Below are positions 31,794 through 44,500 of a DNA stretch of 64,000 nt, one piece after another. Under the pieces are notes generated by a model that searched no databases, was not told where the DNA came from, and saw nothing but the letters and a program-made list of their open reading frames with translations. Both the position numbers and the translations under genes were made by a program. The stretch's first letter is position 1, and each line of letters starts with the position of its first letter. The stretch comes from Plazaster borealis. Lineage: Eukaryota > Echinodermata > Asteroidea > Forcipulatida > Labidiasteridae. The stretch spans positions 4,154,001 through 4,218,000 of the forward strand of contig CM037467.1 of NCBI GenBank assembly GCA_021014325.1, read 5' to 3'.

Positions 31794-34700
31794 CAGTGGT
31801 GCGTTACACCTCTTTCTGTTATGCTAAATCTAAATGGTTGATGATCTGACGAGCGTAAAGTCCTTAAGGCTGAATAATTCCCTGGCAAAGACTCTGTCCG
31901 GTTCTGGTTGACTGGATCCACTCGCCTCATAACAAATCTATGAGTGATTAATTTATTCCATGCAGTGCACATGAATTCATGATGGCTGTATTTGTTGCTG
32001 TCCGAATGGGGGAGATTTGTATGTGAAGGTGAGGCAGCAAACAGATCATCAACCCCCTTATTGCGTTGACCGCGTTGGATAAGGGCAGGTTTTGTGGCCA
32101 TAAACACCAGCCGGTACTCTCCAATCAGACGCTTGATGATGTCGACAGCTCTATGCTGATTGGCCTCTTGGGATGAGGCCACACCCCCCGAGTTCCCCTT
32201 ATCCGTCCAATAGAAAGCGGCGATGTTCTCAAGCATGAGGATGCTCACGTCTGGTCTGTTAGCAACAAGGGACTCGAGTGAGTGGAGGTCCATGATGAGT
32301 TGGTCACTGCTCCCACCAGAGCGAACCAGGTAGAACCGGTTCAGACAAGATTTGATGAATGCCTCTACCTCATCTGCTGATGGCATTTCAAAACTTGTGT
32401 TCCTTTGTGTTGTGTTTTTACAATCCGGTTGTTTTTTTGTTGAATTGTAGGAATCCCCATCATTATATTTTAGGTCTCCTGTTCTCGTGCGTTTATTTCC
32501 TGTGCTCGCTGTCAATCCACTTGCATTCTGCTGACTACAAAGGCAAGCATCAACACATTGCTGACCAAAATCAAGAGTTTTGTCTTTAATATTGTCATTA
32601 TTATTGCACATTCTACAAATCATTGGTTTCTCTTGTGCACCACACTCAACCTTCTTGTCCATACCTGGTGAACTTTGCAGTGAGCCTTCTGTGAGAGAAA
32701 AAAGGAAGCAACAACAAATTGTTCTGATGTTTAAAAAAGGGGATTATTATAGAAAATAATTTCAGCACTTTCTTAAAAAGTTTTGTGTCCTAAAAGTATA
32801 CTTTATAGAGGTTGAGGCAGTCGAGTTACATTTAAAAAAATTTGATTGGAACTTAGTCATTTTTGTTGAAATTAAAAGATATTCACGAAAATGCAGACTC
32901 AGAATACTGGTCATTGATTGAATTAATGTAGATTCAATTCAGTAAACAAGTGAGAGATGTTTTTAGGCCTGGAATAACACGGGAGGCCAGGGCCTCTGTT
33001 GCCCTGGTCTTGGCCTTGGTTCCCCTTCAACAGTTTTCCATACACTTTAAGATTTCTCTATGAAAGTGCCCTTTGCAAAATAAAAAAGATGAATCTCTTC
33101 TAGCCTGAAAAACAGTTCAAACTTTGTAGATTGTTTGCTGAACACATTATCTTGAGTAGTTTTAATGATGTTACTGATAATATCATGTGCACCAAAGCTA
33201 TGGAATGATCTCCCCTATCAACTACACACACTTGACTTCTTACAGATCTTCGAATCTGCTTACACTTAGTCCATTAGCCTTTTTGAGGTATGGCGGACAC
33301 TGCAGTAGTGCACCATGATTTGGTTCTGGTGTATACAGACAAATTTACCCAAACCAATTAGTGCCCTACTAGTAAAATGTCCACCATACCTCAAAATGGC
33401 TAATTGCACTTCCCTTTCTTTAAAACCACATTCCTTTTCTCAAAATGTTATACATTATCATCAACAGCTGCAGTGCTTCTTACCAAGGTAAGTTTTTATG
33501 GTAATTTATTTTAGGAGTAATTACCAAAGGTGTACCCTCCCTTTTAATCAAGCCAAGTTTTCAGTAAACGTACGTTTACGTTTGGTCTCTGTAGAATTCT
33601 GATCTGCATCCTTCATCCTCTCCATCACATCTGCTATCCTTCTCTCAAGAATCTGAAACAGCCTCAACATCGAGAATTGAAAATCGGCATCTACAAGAAC
33701 CACCCCCACCCCCATACCCCCAAGGTCCGCACCCCTCCAACATCCCGGTAGGATACACCTGCTGATGATGTGGAGAAGCATCTCTGTCTTTCCGCATCCG
33801 ATTGGTCCGTAAAATTCCACCGCGTGGCATGGGCGGAGACAGTCTGGAGGAGGGAACAGATGCGGATCCAGCATTTCCAGAGAAGGTTTAGATCCAAGAC
33901 GAGCAAACAGCTGGGGGAAGAGACATTGTTATGTTTTGTTTTAGTCTGGTTATATTGTATATTACTCATAATATATTAATTGGAATGTACACTACCGCTG
34001 GTATGTACAAAATATAGGTCTGCATTCACCTTAAGACATATTATAGACTTGGCAAGGTTCCAATTTGACTCTTTAGTCTTACTCTTAGTCTTAGTCTAGA
34101 CCCAGTAACTGGGGCGCTGTACTCCTTTTAAAATTTGTTTGATATCTTCGGTCGTACTACCACAGATGTCAACATTTTTAAAAAACAGAGTACAGCACCC
34201 CAGTTACAGGGTCTAGGCTGGAGCCAAGAATATGAAATGGATTGGTCCTATTCATGGGAATAAGTCTTAGATAGTTCTTGCAGCTCGGGAGGAGTAAATA
34301 ACTTTTAAACAGACAAAATCTTCTCCTAAAAAACAAACAATAGTCAGAGCAGGCCTATTAAAGTTATGATGTGAAACAGTAACAAATATTTTTAATTTTG
34401 TTTTGCCAAACTCTCAACTTAGATGTAGTTTCTGCTTTTCCTTAGCCTTACCCAAGATGTTTTTACCAAACACCGATAGTTAGGTCGGACTGTACTAATT
34501 GACCCTCGAGCTCTTGAGGCAGACACATGTCATGATGGCCAAAGGAATTGAGCACGCTTTTTATATCTGTTTCATTCAGTGTGCATGGTGTGTATGTCTG
34601 TAGACTGTGTACAATGGTGTAGTGGTTCTTTGCAGAAACCACAATTGTAATCAATGCAACGGCATACTAGATGTATCAGGATACCAGGATTCGAACACCA

Positions 34701-35180
34701 GGGCAAACTCCTTCAGTAAGGAAGTAAGTCTAGTGTACTCTTTTCGTGAATTAATCACACAAAACCAACAACTTTACACTCCACCCAAAGGACAAGCAAT
34801 GATTAAATGTCTTGCTTATAAAGCCAGACACAAGTGTCAAGACAGAAACACCAGAGCCTGAGTCCGGTGGGCTTAATTAACCCCTCATCCATGATCATAT
34901 CAATCATTGATCAATATTCAGATTGTGCTCTGCAACTGCAACTGTGGGCAAGCAAGTACTTACTTAAGTGCAAGTGCAACTGCAAGTATTGACTTGAGTA
35001 AGTGATTCTACTATTTCTAATAATCAGCAAAATTTATCGACAACAAAGCTACATTTTGTCACCCTCACACATTCCATACAATAATTGTACACATTTGTGT
35101 GTTCACCAACTATGTCAAAATCACGAAAATCATTCAATTTAAATTACCTGAGCACCGGTTTCTGAAAGTCCCGCTGCCAT
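31793..35180 (-). CDS. XRCC2: DNA repair protein XRCC2 homologue with large insertion
   Basis: RAD51 paralogue; in vertebrates it forms the BCDX2 complex that promotes RAD51 filament assembly in homologous recombination. Exons: 35148-35180, 33574-33910, 31793-32688; phases join to give 421 residues, against 280 in human. Residues 12-23 (LFARLGSKPSLE) match the human N-terminus. Walker A is GPIGCGKT (46-53), followed by RCILP and ILERR. Exon 3 resumes homology at SADEVEAFIKSCLNRFYLV, DLHSLESL, the Walker B region ILMLENIAAFYW (273-284, Glu where Asp is usual) and EYRLVFMATK. Between ILERR and SADEVE sit about 115 extra residues, rich in Cys, Asn, Lys and Thr, spanning the exon 2/3 junction. 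A second donor 6 bp upstream of the chosen one (GTAAAC at 33579-33574) keeps frame. AATAAA overlaps the stop codon. Confidence 0.92.
33180..33275 (+). mobile_element. LINE 3' relic
   Basis: CACCAAAGCTATGGAATGAT translates to APKLWND, followed by LPYQLHT and a degraded tail, the same reverse-transcriptase end motif as at 22368-22640. It lies in XRCC2 intron 2. Confidence 0.5.
33273..33405. repeat. Foldback MITE in XRCC2 intron 2
   Basis: ATTAGCCTTTTTGAGGTATG with GCGGACA is answered by TGTCCACCATACCTCAAAAT and GGCTAAT. Arms are about 30 bp. Confidence 0.85.
33425..33547 (+). repeat. Right-end fragment of the 'CGTTTGGTAAT' MITE group
   Basis: TTTCTCAAAATGTTATACAT, GCAGTGCTTCTTACCAAGGT and GAGTAATTACCAAAGG match the end of the 58057-58428 copy. 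It abuts exon 2 of XRCC2 on its downstream side. Confidence 0.6.
34093..34219. repeat. Foldback MITE in XRCC2 intron 1
   Basis: AGTCTAGACCCAGTAACTGG with GGCGCTGTACTC is answered by GAGTACAGCACCCCAGTTAC and AGGGTCTAGGCT. Arms are about 33 bp and nearly perfect. Confidence 0.88.
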
Positions 35181-35590
35181 TGTCAACATAGAACTGTACC
35201 TTGACGCTTTCTACGATGTTATTCCAAAAATTACGGAGGGACCAGTCTGTTCACCAGCCTGACTTAAATTTGACATATTCAACAGTTGTAATATTATTTA
35301 AATTCAAATAAAACATATTTGTATAATATTTTAAACCACGTAATTTTAAATAATATTTTATATCAAAAAATAATTACTTTTTTTAACAACACTTTTAAAA
35401 CAAATGCCGCATTGAATACCAGAAACAAAACTGTATTTTAGTCATTTAAAAATAAATATGGCGGCGCCCATGACGGAAATGTTTTATTATTGAACACCAG
35501 TTAAATTTACCTTGACTATTTAGTCATAATTAGGGCAATCACATTATTTCAAAGCTATTAGTAAAATTTATTGGATCATTGTGAATCGAC
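35181..35590. promoter_or_regulatory. Bidirectional promoter region, XRCC2 / MED16
   Basis: Start codons of the two divergent genes are 410 bp apart. The interval is A+T-rich in the middle. I see no clear TATA box. Joint control is inferred from spacing only. Confidence 0.55.
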
Positions 35591-38500
35591 ATGGAGTTAG
35601 TGTACGTATCGGAATGGCCCAAAACAGACTCAAACTTATGGTAAGTTTTAAGTTTAACGGACGAAGGTTGACGTTGACGCAACAAAGACTCTGCCTGCCC
35701 AGATTCCGGACACTAAACAAATATTAGAATAAAATAAATAAATAAGTTTGTGTACAAACTATGGCAAACTCGCATCACGATCTGGGTTCGAATCTTGGTA
35801 CTGGCAATTAACCTTGTGTCCTTGAGCAAGACACTTAACAATAATTGCTCCGTGGCGCCGTTAATATAAACATAATTTATTAATAATCCTGACTTATGGG
35901 ATGGATCCTGCCGAGTACTTTAGAACTTACAAGTAGAAAAGTAGAAGAAGCCTAACAATTTTATGAAGTGGCCTATCTCAGTAGGCATTGGTTTGTACAC
36001 TGTGCTCTGCGAGCAAATCTTCCTTTTTTTTTCAATTTCAAAAACAGACATAGATTAGAAGTGACATAGTGTTCAGGAATTAATGACTCATTAAAATAGT
36101 TGCAATAATGAAATCATATTGACAGTTCTTTATTATTATGAATGAAGAGGTCAGCTTTGATTTTATCCTAGAACCCTTGCCCCCCACCCCCCCCCCCCCG
36201 CCCCATATTGAAATTGAAAAAATGCACAAGTGAATGGTTTGATACAGCAAAAGTGCCCCAAATTATGTCTTTGCCCCCCGCTTTTCCCCTTAATTGAAAA
36301 CGCCTACTTATGCCACTGGTCATGCTGGTATTAAAGTGGTAGTGGTAAGTTCACTTGTTTGCTTTTTCTTCTGTATTTTGACATTCGACAATTCAACCTC
36401 ATCAGGTGTTTGTATGGAGGGTGATACAGATATTGGTACGCTGAAGAAACCATGATTGCCATAGACGCATTGGCATACATGCGTTTTATGCCAGAAACAC
36501 CGGGGCGAGCTCCTTCTCTTTAAACGATAACATGCCTGGAATTACATGGAGGCAACATAGGCCATGGCCTTCATTACCCTAGTCTTGGCCTTGGTGCCCC
36601 TTCAAAAGTTTCTCATAGACTTTAAGATTTTGTAATGCTGCAAGGTCGATCCTGGAAAGTGTATTGACATTTGCTTCTTCTACAGATTGGCTCATAGTTC
36701 GGATTGGAATCAGTATAAACAGTTAACTGGAAGTCACAAGTTCCATTGTTTGCGCAAGGACCAATGGTTAACTGGTGGTTGTTTAGTGACATACTTAGGG
36801 CATGTGCACAGAAGTTGAAGTAGAACGGTTTTACCATTTAGAAAAATAAATGTAGATGCACAACCGTACATCACATGCCCTTTTGAAATATTTCCATAGA
36901 CAGATAGAGAAGCAATGAAATTGTCAATTAGGATGTTATGATCATTGTTACAAACTTAGTAGGGCCTAGTTGGCGTTATTACTGACACAAAAAACTGATT
37001 GCAATTCAACTGTGTAATTTAACAGAATACATTAATTGTTTTTTGTCAGTACCAAGAAGTTGATTGGAGACACTGCCTGCAGCTGGTCGTGTCGTAACAT
37101 CCTGGCATTCAGCACGTTGAACAACAGCAAGGGTATGGCAGAGAGGGAGCTGTATCGACCTAAGATACACGTCGTTGATCCAGACAGACCATGGGAACTT
37201 CACAGGTAAAGATACTTGATACAGGTTGCCACAGTGGTTTCTTTCCCTGCCTTTCACCTCTGTGGACCCCGGTTCGATTCCCGGACCAACGCCTCGCATG
37301 TGGATTGGTTTTCAGTCCTTACCTGACACTGTCTGTCATGATAAATTGATTCCAATGATGGTAGTCTAGTACCAGTAATTCTCTCTGCCGATTGAACGAT
37401 AGAATTTGATGATGGTTTGGGTGGCTTGGGCAACCCTGGGTGTCACAGACAGTGCTTGACATGTCGCAGCCATCTTCCTGCTGTCTTGTTGCATTCATTA
37501 TTTGTGACCCTTATATACCTGTTCATGTGTGTTGTCTTGTTATTTAGCATTCGAGAAAGACTCTGCTAGGGTCGAAACGTCAGGCCATTAACTATTTTTT
37601 GCATTCATTATTTGTATAGTAATCAGGTTGGGTCAGTGTTTTTTTCCCTGCCTTTCACATCTGTGGACCCCGGTTCAAATCCCACCTCAGACCGGAGCCT
37701 TGCACATGGATTGGGTTTTCAGTACCTACCCAAATTGCATGGGTTTTTTCCTATTTGGGGTTTTCTTCTCACTTCTAAAACTGAATATTTCTTCTTGTTT
37801 CCTATTCATCCTGTTATTGAGGCTACATGTAGTTCAGGGCTCGAATGTTGGAGAAAAACCCAGAAGACTGCAGGGCTCAAAATATTTACTGGTCAAGAAA
37901 TGTTTGTACAAGACAAGAATCAAAATGAGAAAAAAGTTCCTGAGTCCTGACAACATACATTTAAATGCACTAAGACATCCATGATCTGTAAGAGAAGGTT
38001 TATCTCATCTGTCTTTGGGGTATTAAGAATACTTCATTCACTCAATAGAACTAAAAGGTATTTTTCAGACTTAAAATCAATCATTTGAACATAATTTGTT
38101 TTTGTTCAAGATATAACACAGTGAGGTACATTGTTATTCAGTTGAAAAACACAAGACCCCCCCGGACTTGTCCAGTCATAAGTTTAGTGGCCCGACACTA
38201 AAACCAATGGCCTTATGGCCCTGCGGTCCAGTGTAAAATTTGACCCTGTAGATGCACTGTTGGATGTGTAATAAAATAAATTTTAAATAAATAAATAAAT
38301 AATACTCTTGGGAGGAACTTTTATCAATACTGTGCTCCTTTCAAGTTCCTCTTTCATTGTGTGAGATAATGAAAGTTATTTCTTTCTACGAACAGCATAA
38401 GTGGTGTACACAAGGATTTGATTCAAGTGTTGCAGTGGAATGCAAGTGGTACGCGGCTGTTATCCGGTGATAGTTCAGGTACCTCTGTATTATGGCAGAT

Positions 38501-41500
38501 GAAGGACCACTTGTTGAATGACTGGGAGAGTGTAGCAGAGAGTCACCTAAATGGAGAGCCCATCGTTGCACTGGGATGGCTCCACAATGGAGTCAAAGTG
38601 AGTTGAAGTTTAAAGGGTCTGTATACGTTTGGTAATGACTCTGAAAATTAATGGCAATAAAAACTTACTTGGTAAGAAGTACAGCAGCTTTGGACAGTAT
38701 AATGCATTTTGAGAAACTTTTCACTTCGAAGTAATGCGGTTACGGAAAAATATACCACTTTTTATCCCCCAAAATCTGAGAAGAATTACTGCAGTACATT
38801 TCTCAGATTGTGTATTCCAATTGCAGATTATTCTTCCTACGTGTACATAACTGTTCCAGATTTTCGGCAATATCTCAAACACGCTACCACCTTTTGAAAT
38901 GAAATTTGCACAGGTTAGTTTTATGGTATATATCTACAACTATATGGGATTGAAACAAACAGTGGGTTCCAATTACCAAACGTATACAATCCCTTTAAAC
39001 CATCCTACTGTCTGACCATTCAATATCATCCACTGTGGTTTATAATGTTTTTATTTAACTTTGCCATGTCAACTGTTCTCTTTCCTTTAGATTTCCTACA
39101 ATGTGGACAATATTGACTCTCCAAGCATGCTGGATAAGTTCACCCGTTCCCGATTCATACCCTCCCACTGTGGTGTTTAATGTTTGTATTTAAAGTATTT
39201 AACGTTGCCATGTCAACTGTTCTCTTTCCTTCAGATTTCCTACAATGTGGACAATATTGACTCTCCAAGCATGCTGGATAAGTTCACCCGTTCCCGATTC
39301 ACACCCTCCCTGCTACAAGTGGGAACAAAACCGGCCGTTGGGTGGATAGCTGTCACCTCTACAGGCTTGGTGAGAAGAAAATTGTTTTGATTTTACCATG
39401 GAAAGAATTGATTGATTTATTTGTGTAATATTTCTTTAAATCTATCTTATTTGTGGTGTGTCATGGCCGAGCTGTCTACTGCATTTGACGGTTGAATCAT
39501 CGGAGTGTGGGTTTGAAATCATCAAATCAGGTTTTGGACTCCCAAGATCATCACTAATTGTTTTACTCATTTCTTAAAAACTATAGCATTTCAAGCAAAA
39601 CTATTTTATTGGAAGTTTACTAACCATAACCATCTTTAAACCATGTAAGTTATGTACCAAATCTGTGACATTTTCGGCCAAAAGGCAGCTTTTTTTTACT
39701 TCCATTCATTCAGCAATTTTGCCTCTTCAGTTGAAATTGTCATTAAATTTCACTTAGAGGCATAAAAATTGATATAGCATTATATCCAATTCAATTTAGG
39801 GCATTCTTTTTAGCCATGAAAAATTGGCATTCAATTTAGCAGAGCAGGCGCATTTGGAGATTTCTGCAATTTCTGCAATTTGAATGCTGTTCGAGTGTAT
39901 TGTTAAAATGAATGATCGTCTTTTTAATCCCATGACGCACAAGAAATGAAACTGAATGACTGTTTTGAGGAGCTTTCATCCACAGGCTTATTACTCAGGT
40001 GGGACTCGAACCCACAACCTTTTGACAATTCTAGAGTAGGTGTCTCAGTATTAGACCACCAAGATTGCCCGGTTGCTAGCGGCAGTTCGAATCCTGTATT
40101 TTAACAGCGGGTACCGCAACAATTGAATGGATGTTAAATTTGCATCGAAGATAAAGAATATTATTTTTTATTGGCTTTTTAGGAACTTTCAATTTCGCGC
40201 GAAATAGAACAATGCGACATTTAAATTTGCTGTTTTTTTACCGAAAATTATTGGGAAAACCTATATTACAAATAGATTATTATCATTTATCATGCATCAA
40301 TGTATGTTTTTTTTTAACATTCTGTATATTTCTAGGTTTCTGTGACAATTCTAAAGAGTGGAGGTGGGACAAGTACTTTTACTGAGTGTCTCGGGAACAC
40401 AAGATGCCATGCTGAACTAGCAGACATTGCTTACTCTAGCTGTAAGTATCTCCATTTACCAAGCACATTCCATCTCCATCTTCCATTCTCTTAAAACAAA
40501 TGGACAACATTTGTACTTGTCAAAGTCTAGTAGCTGCACTTTATGTGACCCAACACATACAATGAAATAATGAACCTGTGAAAGCCTCAGCTCAATCGGT
40601 CATCGGAGTCACAAGAAAATAGTGAGAAAAAAAAATATTTTTACTGTATTTAAACATCAGGTTTTGGACTAGCAAGATCAAAACTAGCATTTCAAGCAAA
40701 AATATTCCAAGAGAAGTTTTCACCATGACCATCTTTATACCAAAAAATTGTGCTCTCAAATGCAGGGTCGTGTATTTCAATCCGATGGATTTCTTTTTTC
40801 TGTTGGACTCGGGGAAAGCGCCAACAATGACTGGCAGTGTTTATCACTTATCGGTGAAATGGTAACATCATCATAAAATTCTTTATCTCTGATGCAATTA
40901 GTTCGCCTTAAACACTGTTAATATCTTTTGTTTCCAGCTGGTGACATCTTAATAGCCACATCGGATGGCAGCTGCAGAAGCCCTGTCCAAGTCTACAAAG
41001 TTAATTTGAGCTGGAGAGACGGTATCCTTGAATACTGAAGCTTCTTTGCATTAGAGTCAACAATTCTTATTGGTCAAGAGGAGATCACATGGTCATGTTT
41101 AAACGTTTGATATAAACACAGTTAGAAGTGATTAAACATGACCTGACCTTATTTTAAAGTCAAAAGAGGGCGCGATCAGATGATTGTGTGGAGCGCGCAA
41201 ATTTCATAGCCCAATTTAAGCTGGTTGATCGCATATTTGGCTCACGCAAGTTTGAAACTTGTGTGTGAGTGTTTGAAACTTGAGCACGCAAGTTCGCAGA
41301 GTCAAGGTGAGCTGAGGCTGAACTGTGAGATTGGTTCTCAATTTTTACAGTGTTTTGGATGTTTTTAATGGAATGTATTTATGAATGGGAATCAAAGTGT
41401 GTTGAATCAGTTTTAAGCTAGTGGTGTAAAAACGCTGCGACCTGGTTCTTTATAATTTTACCGAGACAAAGACAAGCAGAGTATACTGTTGGAAACGTTG

Positions 41501-44500
41501 AGACCAAAACAGCTATTTTCAGAGCCAACACTTCTCCTAAAGAGATTTACACATGGTTGTACCCGCAAGTTTACTAGTTATAGTTATTTCCCATTATCCG
41601 CACCATGCAAAGCTTCAAACATCACTTGAGTCCCTTGTGTTAAACTGCAAATTTTTCCTTAACAAGGATTTTTTCTCTCAGACAAAGTATTTATTGAAAC
41701 AGACTACCTGCCATCTCTTCATGTTCAGTGCTGTGTTGATCTAAACAACAAAGACAAATGTAAGAGAACTTTCAAAACGTTGACCCATCCAAATGGTTTA
41801 AATTCTGAAATGGGATATTGACATTATGGTCAACCCTGGCGTGGCACCTATCACATCCAGCCTGAAAGAAGACCAAAAGGAACTGGCCAAGCCACAAGCA
41901 TCCTTACCAAATTGTGGAAACACCCTTATGTTTTTCTGTTACTTTTCTCTACCGATTTGCTAGAGAAATTTCTGTGCATAGTTCTTTAGTTTCTGTTGGA
42001 TGTTTTTAGGATATTGACAAAATTCGCACTGGAAGGGTATCAAATACAATGGCATTCTACACCGTTTTAATATGAGGTTTTAATAGAGACTTGTAATTTT
42101 TTCCCCACTTTCATAATGACTCTAACTTATAGGTTACTTTTAAATTATCTAAAAGGTAAAATGCAAAGATCCACTGGGGACAGGTCATTTATTCAAGCTG
42201 CACCAACACTTTGGAATTGATTACCCTCTCATATTCAATAGATACAGTCTCTTTCTGTTTTTAAGACTAAGCTGAAGACTTTTCTTTTTAAACAAGCTTT
42301 TGGCAAATTTTGTTAATGTGTGGGTAATATTGTTTTTACTCTTTGCTGTTTTACTCGATTGTGCTGACTTTTTATAATATTGTAGATTTTATTGCATAAT
42401 TTTGAACATTTTTTTGTGGTGCAGTGCCCACAATAAATGTGGTTTAATTAGTATTAGTATTATTATTATTAAAGCGGATGGATCACAAAGCTAAATTTGA
42501 CCTTGAAGCCCCCTCTTTAACAGATTCTGATTGATGTTTTTTAACTACTCACAGATTTAACGATCACACACCTGAGATTTATCAACAAGGAATGTTACGA
42601 AGAGGAGAGTACATCAGTCCCAGCTGAGCAACTCATTATATCAGCCATTGGTAAGATCTTAATTGAGCTGTATGGACCAAATTCACCTGACGTCGTCATC
42701 GCAATAATCTTGGGTGCGCCATTTTGGGAGTCAATGTCACTGTGAGTGTAGTGCGAAATTTAAGCGACACTGCGTTTACTCAAGCCCACGTATACTTCAT
42801 GATGGAGTGTTGTGGATGAGCAGCCTAGTGCACTGGACTCCTGATCTTGGCCCAATTTTATAGAGCTGCTTAACGGCTGATTTTGTGCTAACTGTGCAAT
42901 TTCCATTTTATAGCGCTGCTAACTGTAAGCAGAGGAAAAGGCATGCTAACCTTCTAGAGCTTACTGTAAGCAAATGAATGACGTAATTGAATAAACACGC
43001 AAGCTAGCTGGCTAGTTTTCTTGCTAACCTGTAAAATTACGCTTGCGCTCAAGCAATTTGTTTCTGCTAAATAAGCAGAAAATTTGCTTACCGTTAAGCA
43101 GCTCTATGAAATTGGCCCCTGGTGTTGTCAGAGTGTGGGTTGAATTTTAATTCTGGTTCCTGTCTTTATTCTGACTGATCAAGAGAGGGGACCAGTCTAT
43201 GTCCTTAAGGAATGGGCCAATGAGCAACCTTGCTTTTGACCTCTGTTATAGGGCGCTCTAGCCCAGTGATGTCAAAAAGTCTAAATCTTTCCCATGATGA
43301 ACTGGCAGTCATCAGTTGCTGGTGTAACAAAACTAGTTTTTCAATTTTTTCTTTGTAGGCTCATCAGGTTCGTGTGTTGAGTTCTGGAGTTTGAGTAAAG
43401 AGTTTGTTCCGTTGAACAAAATATTCCAGACCAGTCCGCCACCATCCAGAGAGTCCCAACCAACCACTCAGGTATAGTGATGATCTCTGGTTTGTTTGTT
43501 TATAGACTGCAAGTCTCACTAGTGCACAATTTTGTTTCCTTAGCACGTTAAAAGAAATGTACATAGACATCCAACGTTCCCCAAAATATTCAAATACACG
43601 CGATACTTTCATGGTGGATTATACTTGTGTGCTCTTTGTCTTCTTGTTTTTAGTGTCTTTTTTTTATGGAGCATCTTAAAGGGGCTGTGTCGTCATGATC
43701 AAAGCAGGCCTGTGGCTGTATATTGAGTTATGAACTCTCACCCAGTTACTGCACGCACGCGCCCTCCCTCTGTATCATATCTATGGAGAGCGCGAGCGTG
43801 CTTGCTGTAACTGGGTGAGTGTTTATGAATCAATGTACAGACACAGTCCGGCTTTGATCATGACGACACAGCCCCGTGAAAGCTCATGGACACTTGAACT
43901 TTCATTGTTGTTATTGTTATTATTATATATTTGGCCATTGATACAAGAAAACAACATACAGGCAGTCAAAATAAGATAAAAACTGTAATTGTGGTGCAAG
44001 GAAACTCGCTGTTGAAGCGCCCTCACGCTGTCAAAAATATGGTCAATTGACGGCCAACCAGTTCCAGGCAAGAAGGAATAACATTCAGATCTCACATTTC
44101 TATTTTATCTACAACCACAGAAATGGGTTTTCGGTACCTGTTACACCAATTCGTCTGCCGTTACGGGGTTATGTCTGCCCAAACTACCGGTCAAACTTTC
44201 CAGTAAATCTATCTACAATGGGCCAGGGATGGTCATGGCTGTTGCATTCCAGGATGGCAGTGTCAAATTACTTCACAGGTGAGAAAAAAAAACGGCTTTA
44301 TTAATCTTCTTCTTCAAATAATGCATTCTTGAAATTGAAAATTAAGTAAATTGACTTTCAAGGTTGTATTGACCACTTTCATTGATGTCACACATGGCTA
44401 CTCTCTGCCCATGGTCTGCCATTTTGGGTGTCAAAATGTGTGAAAAGATATGGTGCCAGCGTCGTAACTAGTGTACAACTTTAGGGGGGCACAAGGGGGT

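Noticed and set aside
40000..40090. Functional tRNA gene on the minus strand
   Set aside because: The B box is good, but the anticodon arm and acceptor ends do not form a convincing cloverleaf, and the flanks resemble SINEs.
44047..44304. 85-residue frame over MED16 exon 10
   Set aside because: It is in the wrong frame. The frame starting at 44121 gives KWVFGTCYT...AVAFQDGSVKLLH, which matches MED16.
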